Positions 15,620 to 24,256 of a stretch of 64,000 bases of DNA are shown piece by piece (position 1 is the first letter of the stretch; every line of letters starts with the position of its first letter). Under the pieces are notes generated by a model that made no database searches, was not told the DNA's origin, and saw nothing but the letters and a program-made list of their open reading frames with translations. Both the position numbers and the translations under genes were made by a program. The DNA is from CAJCJE01 sp035948315 (GTDB taxonomy: Bacteria; Actinomycetota; Actinomycetes; Mycobacteriales; Pseudonocardiaceae). Location of the stretch: the NCBI GenBank assembly GCA_035948315.1, contig DASZJG010000061.1:1-64000 (forward strand), given 5' to 3'.

Positions 15620-16903
15620 ATGATCAATATATTGCGGTTGGCGCCGGTCGAAAGCACCGATGTCGTCGTCGATCAATTCGTGCCGTGCTACGACGACCTG
15701 CTCGACGAGCTGAAGAAGTTGCGCAAAGGTCGCGGCATTTTCGCCGTTGACATCGAACGACGCGTCGGCCCGACACTGCGCCGGGTCGCCGGAATCGACA
15801 ACGACGACGGCCCTGCGGAAGTGCGGAGCAAAATTGCGCGACGTTTGCATAATCTGGTGCGCGCCCTGCCCGACGATCTGCGGATCGCCGCCCTGACCGC
15901 CTTCGCGATCGCCTCCGACGCGCGCCAACCGCTGTACAAGGACCGCGTCGCGCTGACCGCGAGCCGGATCGGGCGCGACCCGCGCACCGCACGGCGCCGC
16001 ATGGACGACGCGATCGTGCAACTGGCGCAGGTCGCGACCGCGCGGCCGGACCAACCGACCGATTTCACCGCGCCCGCCACTACTGACTGGTACTTCACCG
16101 AACTCGTGGTTTCGCTGATCCTGGACCGGGATCGGCCCGAGATCGTCGAGCGGGGCCGGATCGTCGCCGAGGCCGACGACGTGACCGAGGTGGCTCTGCA
16201 CGCGGACCGGATGCTCGGCTTCGCCGCCGCCGAGCACGTCATCGTCGACCGGGAGGTCCTCTACGGCGGCAGCCTGGACCAGCAGCGCGGGCCCGCAGAC
16301 GCCCGGCGGACCCCGCTCGTGCTGGCCCGCCCGCTCGAACCGGGCCGGCCGCACGAGTACGTGGTGCAGGAACGGATCCTGTCCCGCCGCGCGCTGCGGC
16401 CCGAGGTCGTGTTCGTGCCGGCGGTGCGCTGCGACCGGTTGGTGCTGCGGGTCCGGTTCCCCCGCACCGACAACCCGATCCAGGCGCGCCGGCTCGGCGG
16501 CCTTGCGGACCGGGTGGCCGTGGACGCGTTCGGCGAACTCGAGGTCGAGTTCCGCGACCTGGCCGCGGGGCGCCCGTACGGGGTGCGCTGGCAGTGGCCC
16601 GAGCTGGCCACGCCGTATCCGAGGCCGCCGGTGGGCTGCCTGGTCGAAGCGGGCGCGTCCCGGGTTCAACTGTGCGCGCCGACGAGTTCGAGGCCAAGGC
16701 AGATTCCCGCGATCACGCCGATCACCAGGCAGACCGCGGACACCTTCACCAGTGACGCGACCGAGCAGAGCATTCTCATCGCCGCACTCCCATCGTCTTC
16801 CGTCGAGTCAGGTCGTCGATTCCATGCTGGGCGCGGGCCGGAGGACGAGATAGGCGTTGCCACCGCACCGATCGCGCTGGCAACGGGCAACACCGAGAAC
16901 TGA
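15620..16903 (+). CDS. Unknown protein with HTH-like N-terminal half
   Basis: A 427-residue protein with no family I can name. The N-terminal 150 residues are helical and contain LTASRIGRDPRTARRRMDDA (about 112-131), which resembles a helix-turn-helix; the rest (about 170-345) is strand-rich. The ATG at 15620 has GGGGG about 8 nt upstream and is 103 nt after the TerY-like stop. No in-frame stop occurs until 16901-16903, so the last 75 or so codons run antisense to a 37-aa peptide gene and read as low-complexity Thr/Ser/Arg sequence; the useful domain probably ends near residue 350. The stop codon lies in the loop of a 13-bp inverted repeat. Confidence 0.6.
   Translation: MINILRLAPVESTDVVVDQFVPCYDDLLDELKKLRKGRGIFAVDIERRVGPTLRRVAGIDNDDGPAEVRSKIARRLHNLVRALPDDLRIAALTAFAIASDARQPLYKDRVALTASRIGRDPRTARRRMDDAIVQLAQVATARPDQPTDFTAPATTDWYFTELVVSLILDRDRPEIVERGRIVAEADDVTEVALHADRMLGFAAAEHVIVDREVLYGGSLDQQRGPADARRTPLVLARPLEPGRPHEYVVQERILSRRALRPEVVFVPAVRCDRLVLRVRFPRTDNPIQARRLGGLADRVAVDAFGELEVEFRDLAAGRPYGVRWQWPELATPYPRPPVGCLVEAGASRVQLCAPTSSRPRQIPAITPITRQTADTFTSDATEQSILIAALPSSSVESGRRFHAGRGPEDEIGVATAPIALATGNTEN
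16666..16779 (-). CDS. Small membrane peptide, 37 aa, antisense to a larger gene
   Basis: Translation gives one hydrophobic segment (LVKVSAVCLVIGVIAGICLG) flanked by MRMLCSVAS and a short polar end. The ATG at 16779 is preceded by GATGGGAGTGCGGCG, a well-spaced ribosome site, which is the main reason to accept it. It lies wholly within the 3' part of the convergent 427-codon gene. Function unknown; one-pass membrane peptides of this size often modulate a membrane complex or act as toxins. Confidence 0.5.
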   Translation of the reverse strand: MRMLCSVASLVKVSAVCLVIGVIAGICLGLELVGAHS

Positions 16904-16918
16904 GAGTTGCCCGTTGCC
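16879..16918. terminator. Perfect 13-bp inverted repeat, terminator or operator
   Basis: GGCAACGGGCAAC (16879-16891) and GTTGCCCGTTGCC (16906-16918) are exact complements around a 14-nt loop that holds the stop codon of the upstream gene. As RNA it would be a very stable hairpin. As DNA each arm is two GTTGCC half-sites 7 bp apart, and the element lies 93 bp before the XRE gene, so an operator role is equally possible. Confidence 0.6.
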
Positions 16919-17010
16919 AGACCGTGGCGACCGCTGGATTTCCTCGCTCGACTGGTGTGCACTCGATGAAGAAAGCAACGTGGCCCGACCGACACCATGG
17001 AGCCGCCACG

Positions 17011-18318
17011 ATGAGCGATGCGACGGCGTTCGGGCCGGAATTGCGCGGCAGGCGAATGGCGCGAGACGTCTCGCTTGCCCAGTTGGCCAAGCTGGTCCAC
17101 TACAGCAAGGGTTATCTGAGCAAGATCGAGAACGGCCTGCGTCAGCCAACGGCCGCCCTGGCCCGGCTCTGCGACAGCGCGCTGCACTGCGACGGCGCGC
17201 TGATCGAACTCGCGGAGCGCGGCGCTCCGGTGACCGAACTCGGCGACATCGGTGTCGAACCCGGGTCGGCACTGGACGCCGAGCGATGGGTGATGGAGAT
17301 GGGAGACAACGGTGCGATCTGGTTTCAGGCGCTCAACCGCAGGCAGGCGCTGTTCGCGGGGGCCGCGTCGCTGATGACCTTGAGCGGCGCGCTCGGCGAG
17401 GCGCGCCCCGGTGAACACGAGGCCGCCCTTGGCACGTTCACCGCCATGTTCGGCCAACTGCGCCAACTCGGTCAGCAGACCTCGCCGACCTTGTTGCTGC
17501 CCACGCTGATCGCGCAGACGCACACCATGCAGGCGATGGCGACTCGTGCGTCCGGCAAGACCAGGGACAAATCGTTCAGCCTTGCCGCGCGCTATGCCGA
17601 GTACACCGGTTGGATGGCGCAGGAGTCGGGCCAGGAACGGGTCGCGCTGTGGTGGACGGACCTCGCGGTCGCGTTGGCGGAGGCAGGCTCCGATCAGGAA
17701 CTCGCCGCGTACAGCCTGGTGCGCAGGGCGCTGGTGACCCTGTACGCGGGCGACGGAAGGCAGACGGTCGCCCTCGCCCAGCAGGCGCAACACCATCGCG
17801 CGGCCAGCGCCCGGGTCCGCGGCCTCGCCGCGCAACGCGAGGCGCAGGGGCACGCGCTGCTCGGCGACCACACGGCCTGCTGCACCGCACTCGACCGAGC
17901 CGACGAACTGTTGGCCAGAGCCGCGACATCCGAACCAGCGACGGTGCTCGGCACGTCCAGCGTGGCCAATCCGGCCGCGCTCACCCGCGCCTGGTGCCTG
18001 CACGATCTCGGCAAGCCGGCCGAGGCGGCGCAGCGCTTCGACATCGAACTCGACGGCGTCGATCCCGGCCGGTCCCGATTCCAGGCGCGCTGGGGAGTTC
18101 GCCGCGCACTGTCCTATGCCACCTCCGGCGAGATCGACCACGCCTGCGAGCTGACCGACAAGCTGCTCGGCGACGTCGAACTGGTCGACTCGGCAACGGT
18201 CCGCTGGGACCTCCAGACGCTGACCAAGACCTTCTCGCGCTGGCTCAACCACCCGTCGGTCCGCACGCTGTTCCCGAAACTGACCGGCGCGCTGTACACG
18301 AGTCCGGCGATGCGCTGA
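17011..18318 (+). CDS. XRE-family HTH regulator with C-terminal TPR domain
   Basis: A 435-residue regulator of the kind found in many copies in actinomycetes (NsdA/WhiJ-like). The N-terminal HTH is about residues 8-60, with SLAQLAKLVHYSKGYLSKIENG as the recognition region split over two helices. The hinge RRQALFAGAASLMTLSG is typical of the family, and residues of about 150-420 are helical repeats (QEREAQG-like TPR pairs) that may bind a small ligand or protein. I chose ATG 17011 with GGAG 9 nt upstream over ATG 16966, which lacks one. A 13-bp inverted repeat built from GTTGCC units lies upstream and could be its own operator. Confidence 0.85.
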   Translation: MSDATAFGPELRGRRMARDVSLAQLAKLVHYSKGYLSKIENGLRQPTAALARLCDSALHCDGALIELAERGAPVTELGDIGVEPGSALDAERWVMEMGDNGAIWFQALNRRQALFAGAASLMTLSGALGEARPGEHEAALGTFTAMFGQLRQLGQQTSPTLLLPTLIAQTHTMQAMATRASGKTRDKSFSLAARYAEYTGWMAQESGQERVALWWTDLAVALAEAGSDQELAAYSLVRRALVTLYAGDGRQTVALAQQAQHHRAASARVRGLAAQREAQGHALLGDHTACCTALDRADELLARAATSEPATVLGTSSVANPAALTRAWCLHDLGKPAEAAQRFDIELDGVDPGRSRFQARWGVRRALSYATSGEIDHACELTDKLLGDVELVDSATVRWDLQTLTKTFSRWLNHPSVRTLFPKLTGALYTSPAMR

Positions 18319-18449
18319 CTCCACGCTCTGCACCCGGGTATTCGCGGCAGTCGCCGCCCGGCCCCCGCGTGGCATGGTTTCCGGCTCGGCGGTGTTCGTA
18401 CGCTCCCCGCACGTGCTCTCCGCGTGCCGCATGAGCAAGGAGGAATCCC

Positions 18450-19142
18450 ATGTCCGCCAAGCCGACCGTGTTACTCGTGCACGGTTTCTGGGGCGATGCC
18501 ACCCACTGGGCCAAGGTCATCGTCGAGCTGCACCGGCGTGGTTTCGAGTCGATCAAGGCGGTGGAACTTCCGCTGACCTCGCTCGCCGACGACGCGGCCC
18601 GCACCCAGCAGATGATCAAGCAGATCGACGGTCCGGTCCTGCTGGTCGGCCACTCCTACGGCGGCGCGGTGCTGAGCGAGGCCGGTGACCTGCCCAACGT
18701 GGTCGGCCTAGTCTTCGTCGCGGCGTTCGCGCCGGACAAGGGCGAGAGCCTGGCCACGATCAGCGCCCGCGAGGAGGGGCCGGGCGGCGCGAACGTCGCG
18801 CCCGACTCGGACGGATACCTGTGGATCAACCCGGCGAAGTTCCAGGAGAGCTTCTGTCAGGACGTCGACGACGACGAGGCGCTGGTCATGGCGGTGACGC
18901 AGAAGGCACCGGTCGGCCTGGCCTACGTCGGCGAGGTCAGCATCGACCCGGCCTGGAAGAACAAGCCGTCCTGGTACCTGGTTTCCGCACAGGACCGGAT
19001 GGTCGCGCCGAACGTCCAGCGCTGGCTGGCCGGCCGGATGGCTCCGCGCAAGACCGTCGAGATCAACGCCAGCCACGCGTCGATCGCCTCGCAGCCCGGC
19101 GCCATCGTGGATCTGATCGAGGCCGCCGCCCGCGAGGTGTAG
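18450..19142 (+). CDS. Alpha/beta hydrolase, small esterase-like
   Basis: A 230-residue single-domain hydrolase. The oxyanion strand is LLVHGFWGDATHW, the nucleophile serine is in VGHSYGG (about residue 70), an acid is likely in VSAQDRMV and the histidine in NASHASI. This is the salicylate-esterase/EstC-like branch seen as stand-alone genes in actinomycetes; the substrate cannot be told. The start has AAGGAGG. It is followed by a perfect 17-bp dyad and then an SDR gene in the same direction, so co-expression is possible. Confidence 0.88.
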   Translation: MSAKPTVLLVHGFWGDATHWAKVIVELHRRGFESIKAVELPLTSLADDAARTQQMIKQIDGPVLLVGHSYGGAVLSEAGDLPNVVGLVFVAAFAPDKGESLATISAREEGPGGANVAPDSDGYLWINPAKFQESFCQDVDDDEALVMAVTQKAPVGLAYVGEVSIDPAWKNKPSWYLVSAQDRMVAPNVQRWLAGRMAPRKTVEINASHASIASQPGAIVDLIEAAAREV

Positions 19143-19168
19143 CGGGTGGCGCAGCTCTCCTGGCCTAA

Positions 19169-19214
19169 CCGGAGCCGGGTCCGCTAATCTGGACTTAAGC
19201 GGACCCGGCTCCGG
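19169..19214. promoter_or_regulatory. Perfect 17-bp inverted repeat before the SDR gene
   Basis: CCGGAGCCGGGTCCGCT (19169-19185) and AGCGGACCCGGCTCCGG (19198-19214) are exact complements around a 12-nt loop, and the repeat ends 12 nt before the SDR start codon. The inner part GGTCCGCTAA...TTAAGCGGACC resembles TetR-type operators of SDR genes. It could also terminate the hydrolase transcript or fold over the SDR ribosome site. Confidence 0.7.
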
Positions 19215-19226
19215 ATGGAGAGCATG

Positions 19227-19982
19227 ATGAGCACACGACTGGGCGGCACTGTGGCCCTGGTGACCGGCGCGAGCAGCGGAATCGGCGCGGCAACCGCCCG
19301 CGCCCTGGCCGAGGAGGGCGCGGCCGTCGGCCTGCTGGCGCGGCGCCGCGACCGGCTGACCGAACTGGCCCAACAGATCGGCGGCACCACGGCCGTGCTC
19401 GAAGCCGACATCACCGACGAGGCACAGGCGCGGGCCGCGGTCGAGCAGTTGGTCAGCGAGCTCGGCAGGCTGGACATCGTCGTCAACAACGCCGGCCTCA
19501 TGCTCACCGGCCCGGTCATGGCCGCGCCCGACGGCGAGTGGCAGCGCATGATCGACGTCAATCTGAACGGCGTCCTGCACGTCACCCGCGCCGCCCTGCC
19601 GCACCTGGTCCGCGCGGCCACCGACGCGCCACGCGGCGTCGCCGATCTCGTCAACATCAGCTCGACCGCGGGCCGCGTCGCGCGAGCGGGCACGGCCGTC
19701 TACAACCTGACGAAATTCGGCGTCAACGCGTTCAGCGAGGCGTTGCGCCAGGAGGTCGGCCCGCAGCGCGTCCGGGTCGGCGTCGTCGAACCCGGCACGG
19801 TCGACACCGAACTCAGCTCGCACCTGCGCGAGGAGATCCGCGAACGAGTCCACCAGCAACTCGGCGACATGGAACTCCTGCGCCCTGAGGACATCGCCGA
19901 CGCGGTCTGCTTCATGGTCACCAGGGATCGCCGGGTCGCCGTGAACGAACTGCTGGTGCGCGCGGCCGAACAGACCTGGTGA
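19227..19982 (+). CDS. Short-chain dehydrogenase/reductase
   Basis: A 251-residue classical SDR. The NAD(P) motif is TGASSGIG near the N-terminus, NNAG follows strand 4, the catalytic serine is in NISSTAG and the Tyr/Lys pair in YNLTK. The R-R-R-D after strand 2 (LLARRRDRL) suggests NADPH preference. Three ATGs lie close together (19215, 19224, 19227); only 19227 sits 6 nt from the GGAG ribosome site. The 17-bp dyad immediately upstream probably controls it. The substrate is not clear from sequence. Confidence 0.9.
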   Translation: MSTRLGGTVALVTGASSGIGAATARALAEEGAAVGLLARRRDRLTELAQQIGGTTAVLEADITDEAQARAAVEQLVSELGRLDIVVNNAGLMLTGPVMAAPDGEWQRMIDVNLNGVLHVTRAALPHLVRAATDAPRGVADLVNISSTAGRVARAGTAVYNLTKFGVNAFSEALRQEVGPQRVRVGVVEPGTVDTELSSHLREEIRERVHQQLGDMELLRPEDIADAVCFMVTRDRRVAVNELLVRAAEQTW

Positions 19983-20021
19983 CGTCGAAACACCCGGTGT
20001 CCCGGACACGATGTGGTGGGT

Positions 20022-20783
20022 ATGGAACAGCGGGGATTCTCGCCGTGGACACCGGAAGTTCCCGGTGGGAAGCCGCCCCGCGTGCCACGTGCGCCACGTG
20101 AACCGCGACGGCGGTTCCGATTGCGGGTCAACGGAACGGCTCTGGCCGTGATCGCGGGCTGCATCGCGTTCGTCGCGGTGGTGGCGGTCGTCGTGGTCGT
20201 CGGCCTCAATCGCAAGATCGTCGAGGCGGGCACCCCGATCGCCGTTTCCCGGTCGGCAACCACCATGCAGCCAACCACGACCACGGTTCCGCCGACCACC
20301 TCCACGGTGCCGGCGCCGCCGACCTCACTGACCCAGGGTGTGGTGCCGAGCGGGTACACACCTGAGTCGGGGCCTGCGGGGATTCAGGTCAACATTCCCT
20401 CCGGCTGGACGATCGCCAGCCCGTTCGCGTCCGAGAACGAGGCCGATGATCCGGCCGGCTCCGGATCGCTGATCCGCTACGGCGGCACGCCATCGCCGTC
20501 GATGTCGTTGCTGGACGCGATCACCAGCGACGAATCCAGCAACACCTCCGTCAAAACCGGTTACCAGCAGCTGCAACTGAACCAGGTCAGCTCGCCGACC
20601 GGCGACGACACCGTGGTCTGGGAGTTCCTGTTCGACAAGAACAACGTGCAGCGGCACGTGCTCAGCTGGTTCTGGCGAGCGAACGGCACCGACTACGTCG
20701 TCTACTTCTCCTCGACCGTCGCCAACTGGCCGGCCATGCAGTCGATCGCGAGCGCGGTCGAACAGACCGCCGGCCCGGTGTGA
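20022..20783 (+). CDS. Single-pass membrane protein of unknown function
   Basis: A 253-residue protein with a basic proline-rich cytoplasmic head, one transmembrane segment (about 40-61), a Thr/Pro-rich linker (TTTTVPPTTSTVPAPPT) and a roughly 150-residue external domain with VNIPSGWTIAS and VVYFSSTVANWPAMQSIA. The end of this domain looks like those of actinobacterial sensor or lipoprotein-type ectodomains that have no assigned activity. The start is uncertain: ATG 20022 has only GGTGGGT before it, and in-frame GTGs lie at 20013 and 20016. It converges on the mannonate dehydratase gene with a 4-nt gap. Confidence 0.75.
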   Translation: MEQRGFSPWTPEVPGGKPPRVPRAPREPRRRFRLRVNGTALAVIAGCIAFVAVVAVVVVVGLNRKIVEAGTPIAVSRSATTMQPTTTTVPPTTSTVPAPPTSLTQGVVPSGYTPESGPAGIQVNIPSGWTIASPFASENEADDPAGSGSLIRYGGTPSPSMSLLDAITSDESSNTSVKTGYQQLQLNQVSSPTGDDTVVWEFLFDKNNVQRHVLSWFWRANGTDYVVYFSSTVANWPAMQSIASAVEQTAGPV

Positions 20784-20787
20784 CCGG

Positions 20788-22026
20788 CTACCAGTCGTGC
20801 ACGGTGCCGTCGGTGAGGCGGTTCACCGGGAGGTAGGCGGGGGAGTAGGGGAAACGGGCGGCGAGCACCTGGTCGAGTTCGACGCCGAGACCGGGCGCAT
20901 CGCCAGGGTGCAGCAGGCCGTTGGTGAACGTGTAGCCGGTGCGGAAGACCTCCAGCGTGCGCGGGCTGTGCCGCATGTACTCCTGGATGCCGAAGTTGTG
21001 CAGCGCGATGTCCAGGTGCAGGGCGGCTGCCATGCCGACCGGGGACACGTCGGTCGGCCCGTGGAAACCCGATTTGACCTGGTACAGCGCGGCGAAATCC
21101 AGCAGCTTCCTCATCGGCGTGATGCCGCCGCCATGCGTGACCGACGAACGGACGTAGTCGATCAGCCGCTCGGTCAGCAGCACCTGGTAGTCCTGCGCCG
21201 AATTGAACACCTCGCCGATGGCCAGCGGAGTCGTGGTCTGCTCGCGCACGCGGCGCAGCGCGGTCTGGTCCTCGCCCGGCGTGCAGTCCTCCAGCCAGAA
21301 CAGGTCGTACGGTTCGAGTCGCTTGCCGAGAATCGCTGCCTGGTTGGGCGTGAGCCGGTGGTGCGCGTCGTGCAGCAGCGGCAGTTCCGGGCCGAACTCC
21401 GCGCGCACGGCCTCGAAAACACCGGGCAGATGACGCAGATACGCGCTCGTGTCCCAGGTTTCCACCAGCGGGACGGCGGCGCGGCGAGCCGGTTCGTAGT
21501 CGTAGCGCTCGCCAGGAGTCGGGTTCGCGGCGACGCCGTAGACCTGGCCGAGGCCGGGAACGCCGGTCTGGATGCGAATCGCGCGATAGCCGGCGTCCAG
21601 GTGCGCGCGGATCGACTCGAACAGCGCGGGCACATCGACACCGGAGGCGTGACCGTACGCGAGCGCACCGATCCGGGACGCGCCACCGAGCAACTGGTAC
21701 AGCGGCAGGCCGGCGACCTTCGCCTTGATATCCCACAGCGCCATGTCGACGGCGGCGATCGCGGTCATGGTCACCGGGCCGCGCCGCCAGTACGCGCCGC
21801 GATACAGGTACTGCCAGGTGTCCTCGATGTTGTGCGCGTCCCGGCCGAGCAGCAGCGGCACCACGTGTTCGGTGAGATACGCGGCGACGGCGAGTTCGCG
21901 GCCGTTCAGCGTGGCGTCGCCCCAGCCGGTCACCCCGTCCTCGGTGACCACCTTCAACGTGACGAAGTTGCGGTCCGGACTGGTGACGACGACCTCGGCC
22001 GCGTCGATGGCGCTGGCGCTCCGCAT
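20788..22026 (-). CDS. Enolase-superfamily dehydratase, mannonate dehydratase (RspA/ManD) type
   Basis: A 412-residue member of the mandelate-racemase group. The ManD layout is visible: the RIQTGVPGLGQVYGVA segment, metal-ligand region LLHDAHHRLTP, then FWLEDCTPGEDQ and AIGEVFNS, and the C-terminal GFHGPTDVSPVG and LHNFGIQEYM that characterise this subgroup. It would dehydrate D-mannonate (or D-gluconate) to 2-keto-3-deoxygluconate. It is the last gene of a GntR-MFS-oxidoreductase-dehydrogenase operon, which supports hexuronate or mannonate catabolism. ManD-like proteins vary widely in activity, so catalytic efficiency should not be assumed. Confidence 0.88.
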   Translation of the reverse strand: MRSASAIDAAEVVVTSPDRNFVTLKVVTEDGVTGWGDATLNGRELAVAAYLTEHVVPLLLGRDAHNIEDTWQYLYRGAYWRRGPVTMTAIAAVDMALWDIKAKVAGLPLYQLLGGASRIGALAYGHASGVDVPALFESIRAHLDAGYRAIRIQTGVPGLGQVYGVAANPTPGERYDYEPARRAAVPLVETWDTSAYLRHLPGVFEAVRAEFGPELPLLHDAHHRLTPNQAAILGKRLEPYDLFWLEDCTPGEDQTALRRVREQTTTPLAIGEVFNSAQDYQVLLTERLIDYVRSSVTHGGGITPMRKLLDFAALYQVKSGFHGPTDVSPVGMAAALHLDIALHNFGIQEYMRHSPRTLEVFRTGYTFTNGLLHPGDAPGLGVELDQVLAARFPYSPAYLPVNRLTDGTVHDW

Positions 22027-22034
22027 AGATGTTC

Positions 22035-22988
22035 TCAGCTTTCCGTCGGGTCGAGCAGAATTTTCATGGCCTTCCCGGCGCGCAGCAACTCGACCGCGTC
22101 GGTGGCCCGCGCGAGCGGCAGCACGTGCGAGACGATGTCGGTCAGCCGGCCCGGGTCAGTGGCGAGCAGGTCGATGGCGGCGCTGATGTCGGACCGATCG
22201 TAGATGCGCGTGCCGATCACGGTCAGCTCGGCGAACATCACCCGCAACAGGTCGAATCCGACCGGCTGCGGCGGATACGCGCCGACGATCACCAGCGTGC
22301 CGGCGCCGCGCACCCGGTCGCACGCCGTGGCGGCGACCGCGGGCACGCCGGTCGCGTCGAACACGACATCGGCGGTGCCGGTGGCGGACAGGGTGAGGCC
22401 GAGATCCGCTGCGGCGCGAGCGCGATGTTCGGCTGGTTCGCTCATCGTCACGGTCGCGCCGGTGCGTTGCGCGACCAGGCCGAGTAGGCAGCCGATCGGG
22501 CCCGCGCCGAGCACGTGCGCGCGCATGCCGCCGACCAGGCCCGACCTGCGCACCGCACGCACCGCGACCGCGACGGGTTCGACGATCGCGGCCGTGCGCA
22601 AGTCCATTGTGGCCGGTAAGGGAAAGAGATTCGCCTGCGGCACCAGGACTTCACGGCAGGCCGCACCGGGATAGTCGATGCCGACGGCGGTCAGGTTCGC
22701 GCAGATCGTGCGCAGCCCGCGCTGGCAGGCGTCGCAACTCCCGCAGCGCACCATCGGATCGGCGAACACCGGCGTGCCGTCGCCGAGCCGGCCGGCGAAC
22801 TCGTGGCCGAGCACGGTGCCCGGTCGGGCGCGACCGTGTTCGCCGGCCAGCACGTGCAGGTCGGTGCCGCACAGCCCGGCATAGGCGACCGCCATCCGGA
22901 CCCAGCCGGGCCGGTCCTGCGGCAGCGCCACCTCGCGCACCTCGGAGGTGGTGCCGCCGGTCCAGACGAACGCGGGAGCCGCGATCAT
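22035..22988 (-). CDS. Zinc-dependent medium-chain alcohol dehydrogenase
   Basis: A 317-residue MDR enzyme. The catalytic zinc ligands are C in GLCGTDLH and the GHEFAG glutamate region; the structural zinc motif is CGSCDACQRGLRTIC. The NAD-binding loop is VLGAGPIGCLLG. It resembles idonate/threonine-type polyol dehydrogenases but is shorter than the usual 340-350. Its ATG overlaps the fructuronate reductase stop as ATGA, so it belongs to the same operon, where it probably oxidises a sugar acid or polyol such as L-idonate or L-gulonate. Confidence 0.85.
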   Translation of the reverse strand: MIAAPAFVWTGGTTSEVREVALPQDRPGWVRMAVAYAGLCGTDLHVLAGEHGRARPGTVLGHEFAGRLGDGTPVFADPMVRCGSCDACQRGLRTICANLTAVGIDYPGAACREVLVPQANLFPLPATMDLRTAAIVEPVAVAVRAVRRSGLVGGMRAHVLGAGPIGCLLGLVAQRTGATVTMSEPAEHRARAAADLGLTLSATGTADVVFDATGVPAVAATACDRVRGAGTLVIVGAYPPQPVGFDLLRVMFAELTVIGTRIYDRSDISAAIDLLATDPGRLTDIVSHVLPLARATDAVELLRAGKAMKILLDPTES

Positions 22989-24256
22989 GCGTGCGCCAAC
23001 TCCTCCAGTCGGGCCGCGACCGCGGCGACGAAATCGGGTGCCTCGGAGACTTTCGGGCCGAACAATGCCTCGTCGACGAGGACTCGCCGGGCGAGATCGG
23101 GCTGGCCGCCCAGTTCGCGCAGCCGCGCCAGCGCCGGGTCGGCGGGCCGGCCGACCCGCTGTTCGTCGATGGCGTCGGGATGGCAGGAGACGCGCAGGAA
23201 CGCGGCGAGGAGCAGGGCGAGCCCGCCGGGCACCCGGCCCGCGCGGCGATGCCACTCGACGGCGTCCGGCACGCGCTGTGCGAGCTTCATCGAGCCGTCG
23301 GTGCCCACCTGCGCGGTTCGATGGCCCAGTGCCGCATTGGCGAACCGCGCCAGCAGCTGCTTGCGGTAGCCGTCGAGATCGAACCCGGATGGCAGGCGCA
23401 GGGTGGGGGCGTAGTCGGCCATCAGGTCCTCGACCGCTGCTGCGATCACCTCGTCCGCGAAGGCCGACGCGATGAACCGGTGTCCGCGCAACAGGCCCAG
23501 ATACGCGATGAGGCTGTGACAGCCGTTGAGCAGCCGCACCTTCACCGTCTCATACGCGTGCACCTCATTGGACAGCAACGCGCCCGCGTGCTCCCACGCC
23601 GGTCGGCCCGCAGCGAAGTCCGGCTCGATCACCCACTGGCTGAACGGTTCGGCCGGCACCGGCACCGCGTCCGCGAACCCGGCCGCCCGCGCCATGGCCA
23701 CGTGTTCCGGGCCGGTGGCCGGGACGACGCGGTCGACCATGGTCGCCGGGAAGGTTGCCGCGTCCAGCGCCTTCGGGTCGTACTGAGCCAGGACATGGCG
23801 CAGCAGTGGGCCGTTGCCGGTGAGGTTGTCGCAGCTGAGCACGGTGACCGGCGTGCCGCGCCGAGCAAGGCCCCGCGCGAGCAGGGCGAGCGGACTGTTC
23901 GGCGGCACGGCCGGGTCGAGGTCGCGGGTGCCGGGACGGAGGTGGTAGCCGGCCTCGGTCACCGTCAGCGTGACGATCTCCGTTGCCCGATCGGCGATCC
24001 GGCGCACCACCTCCTCGGGTTCGTCGGCCGCGACCAGCGCTTCGGTGAGCACCCGGACCGGACGCACCAGCGGCGGGCCGTCGGCCACCGTGAGCACGTT
24101 GTAGCGCATGGCCTGCGCGCGCAGTGCGTCCACAACGGACCGAGAGCGGTTGGCGACGCCGGTGATGGTCCAGTCGCCGCCCGCATCCTCGGTGTAGACC
24201 GCCTGGTGCGCCCGGTGGAAGTTGCCGAGTCCGAGATGGACGATGCGTCGGCTCAC
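22985..24256 (-). CDS. Mannitol dehydrogenase-family oxidoreductase, probable fructuronate reductase
   Basis: A 423-residue polyol-specific long-chain dehydrogenase. The Rossmann motif is HLGLGNFHRAHQAVY, followed by SCDNLTGNG, and the catalytic lysine lies in KVRLLNGCHSLIAYLG. NFHRAHQ and the N-terminal location are family hallmarks (mannitol dehydrogenase, UxuB, UxaB). With a mannonate dehydratase in the same operon, interconversion of D-fructuronate and D-mannonate is the best prediction. It is somewhat shorter than E. coli UxuB. The GTG start overlaps the transporter stop (GTGA). Confidence 0.85.
   Translation of the reverse strand: MSRRIVHLGLGNFHRAHQAVYTEDAGGDWTITGVANRSRSVVDALRAQAMRYNVLTVADGPPLVRPVRVLTEALVAADEPEEVVRRIADRATEIVTLTVTEAGYHLRPGTRDLDPAVPPNSPLALLARGLARRGTPVTVLSCDNLTGNGPLLRHVLAQYDPKALDAATFPATMVDRVVPATGPEHVAMARAAGFADAVPVPAEPFSQWVIEPDFAAGRPAWEHAGALLSNEVHAYETVKVRLLNGCHSLIAYLGLLRGHRFIASAFADEVIAAAVEDLMADYAPTLRLPSGFDLDGYRKQLLARFANAALGHRTAQVGTDGSMKLAQRVPDAVEWHRRAGRVPGGLALLLAAFLRVSCHPDAIDEQRVGRPADPALARLRELGGQPDLARRVLVDEALFGPKVSEAPDFVAAVAARLEELAHA

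Noticed and set aside
18319..18449. Terminator hairpin between the XRE gene and the hydrolase gene
   Set aside because: Only short, widely spaced CCACGC/GCGTGG arms are present; not strong enough to call.
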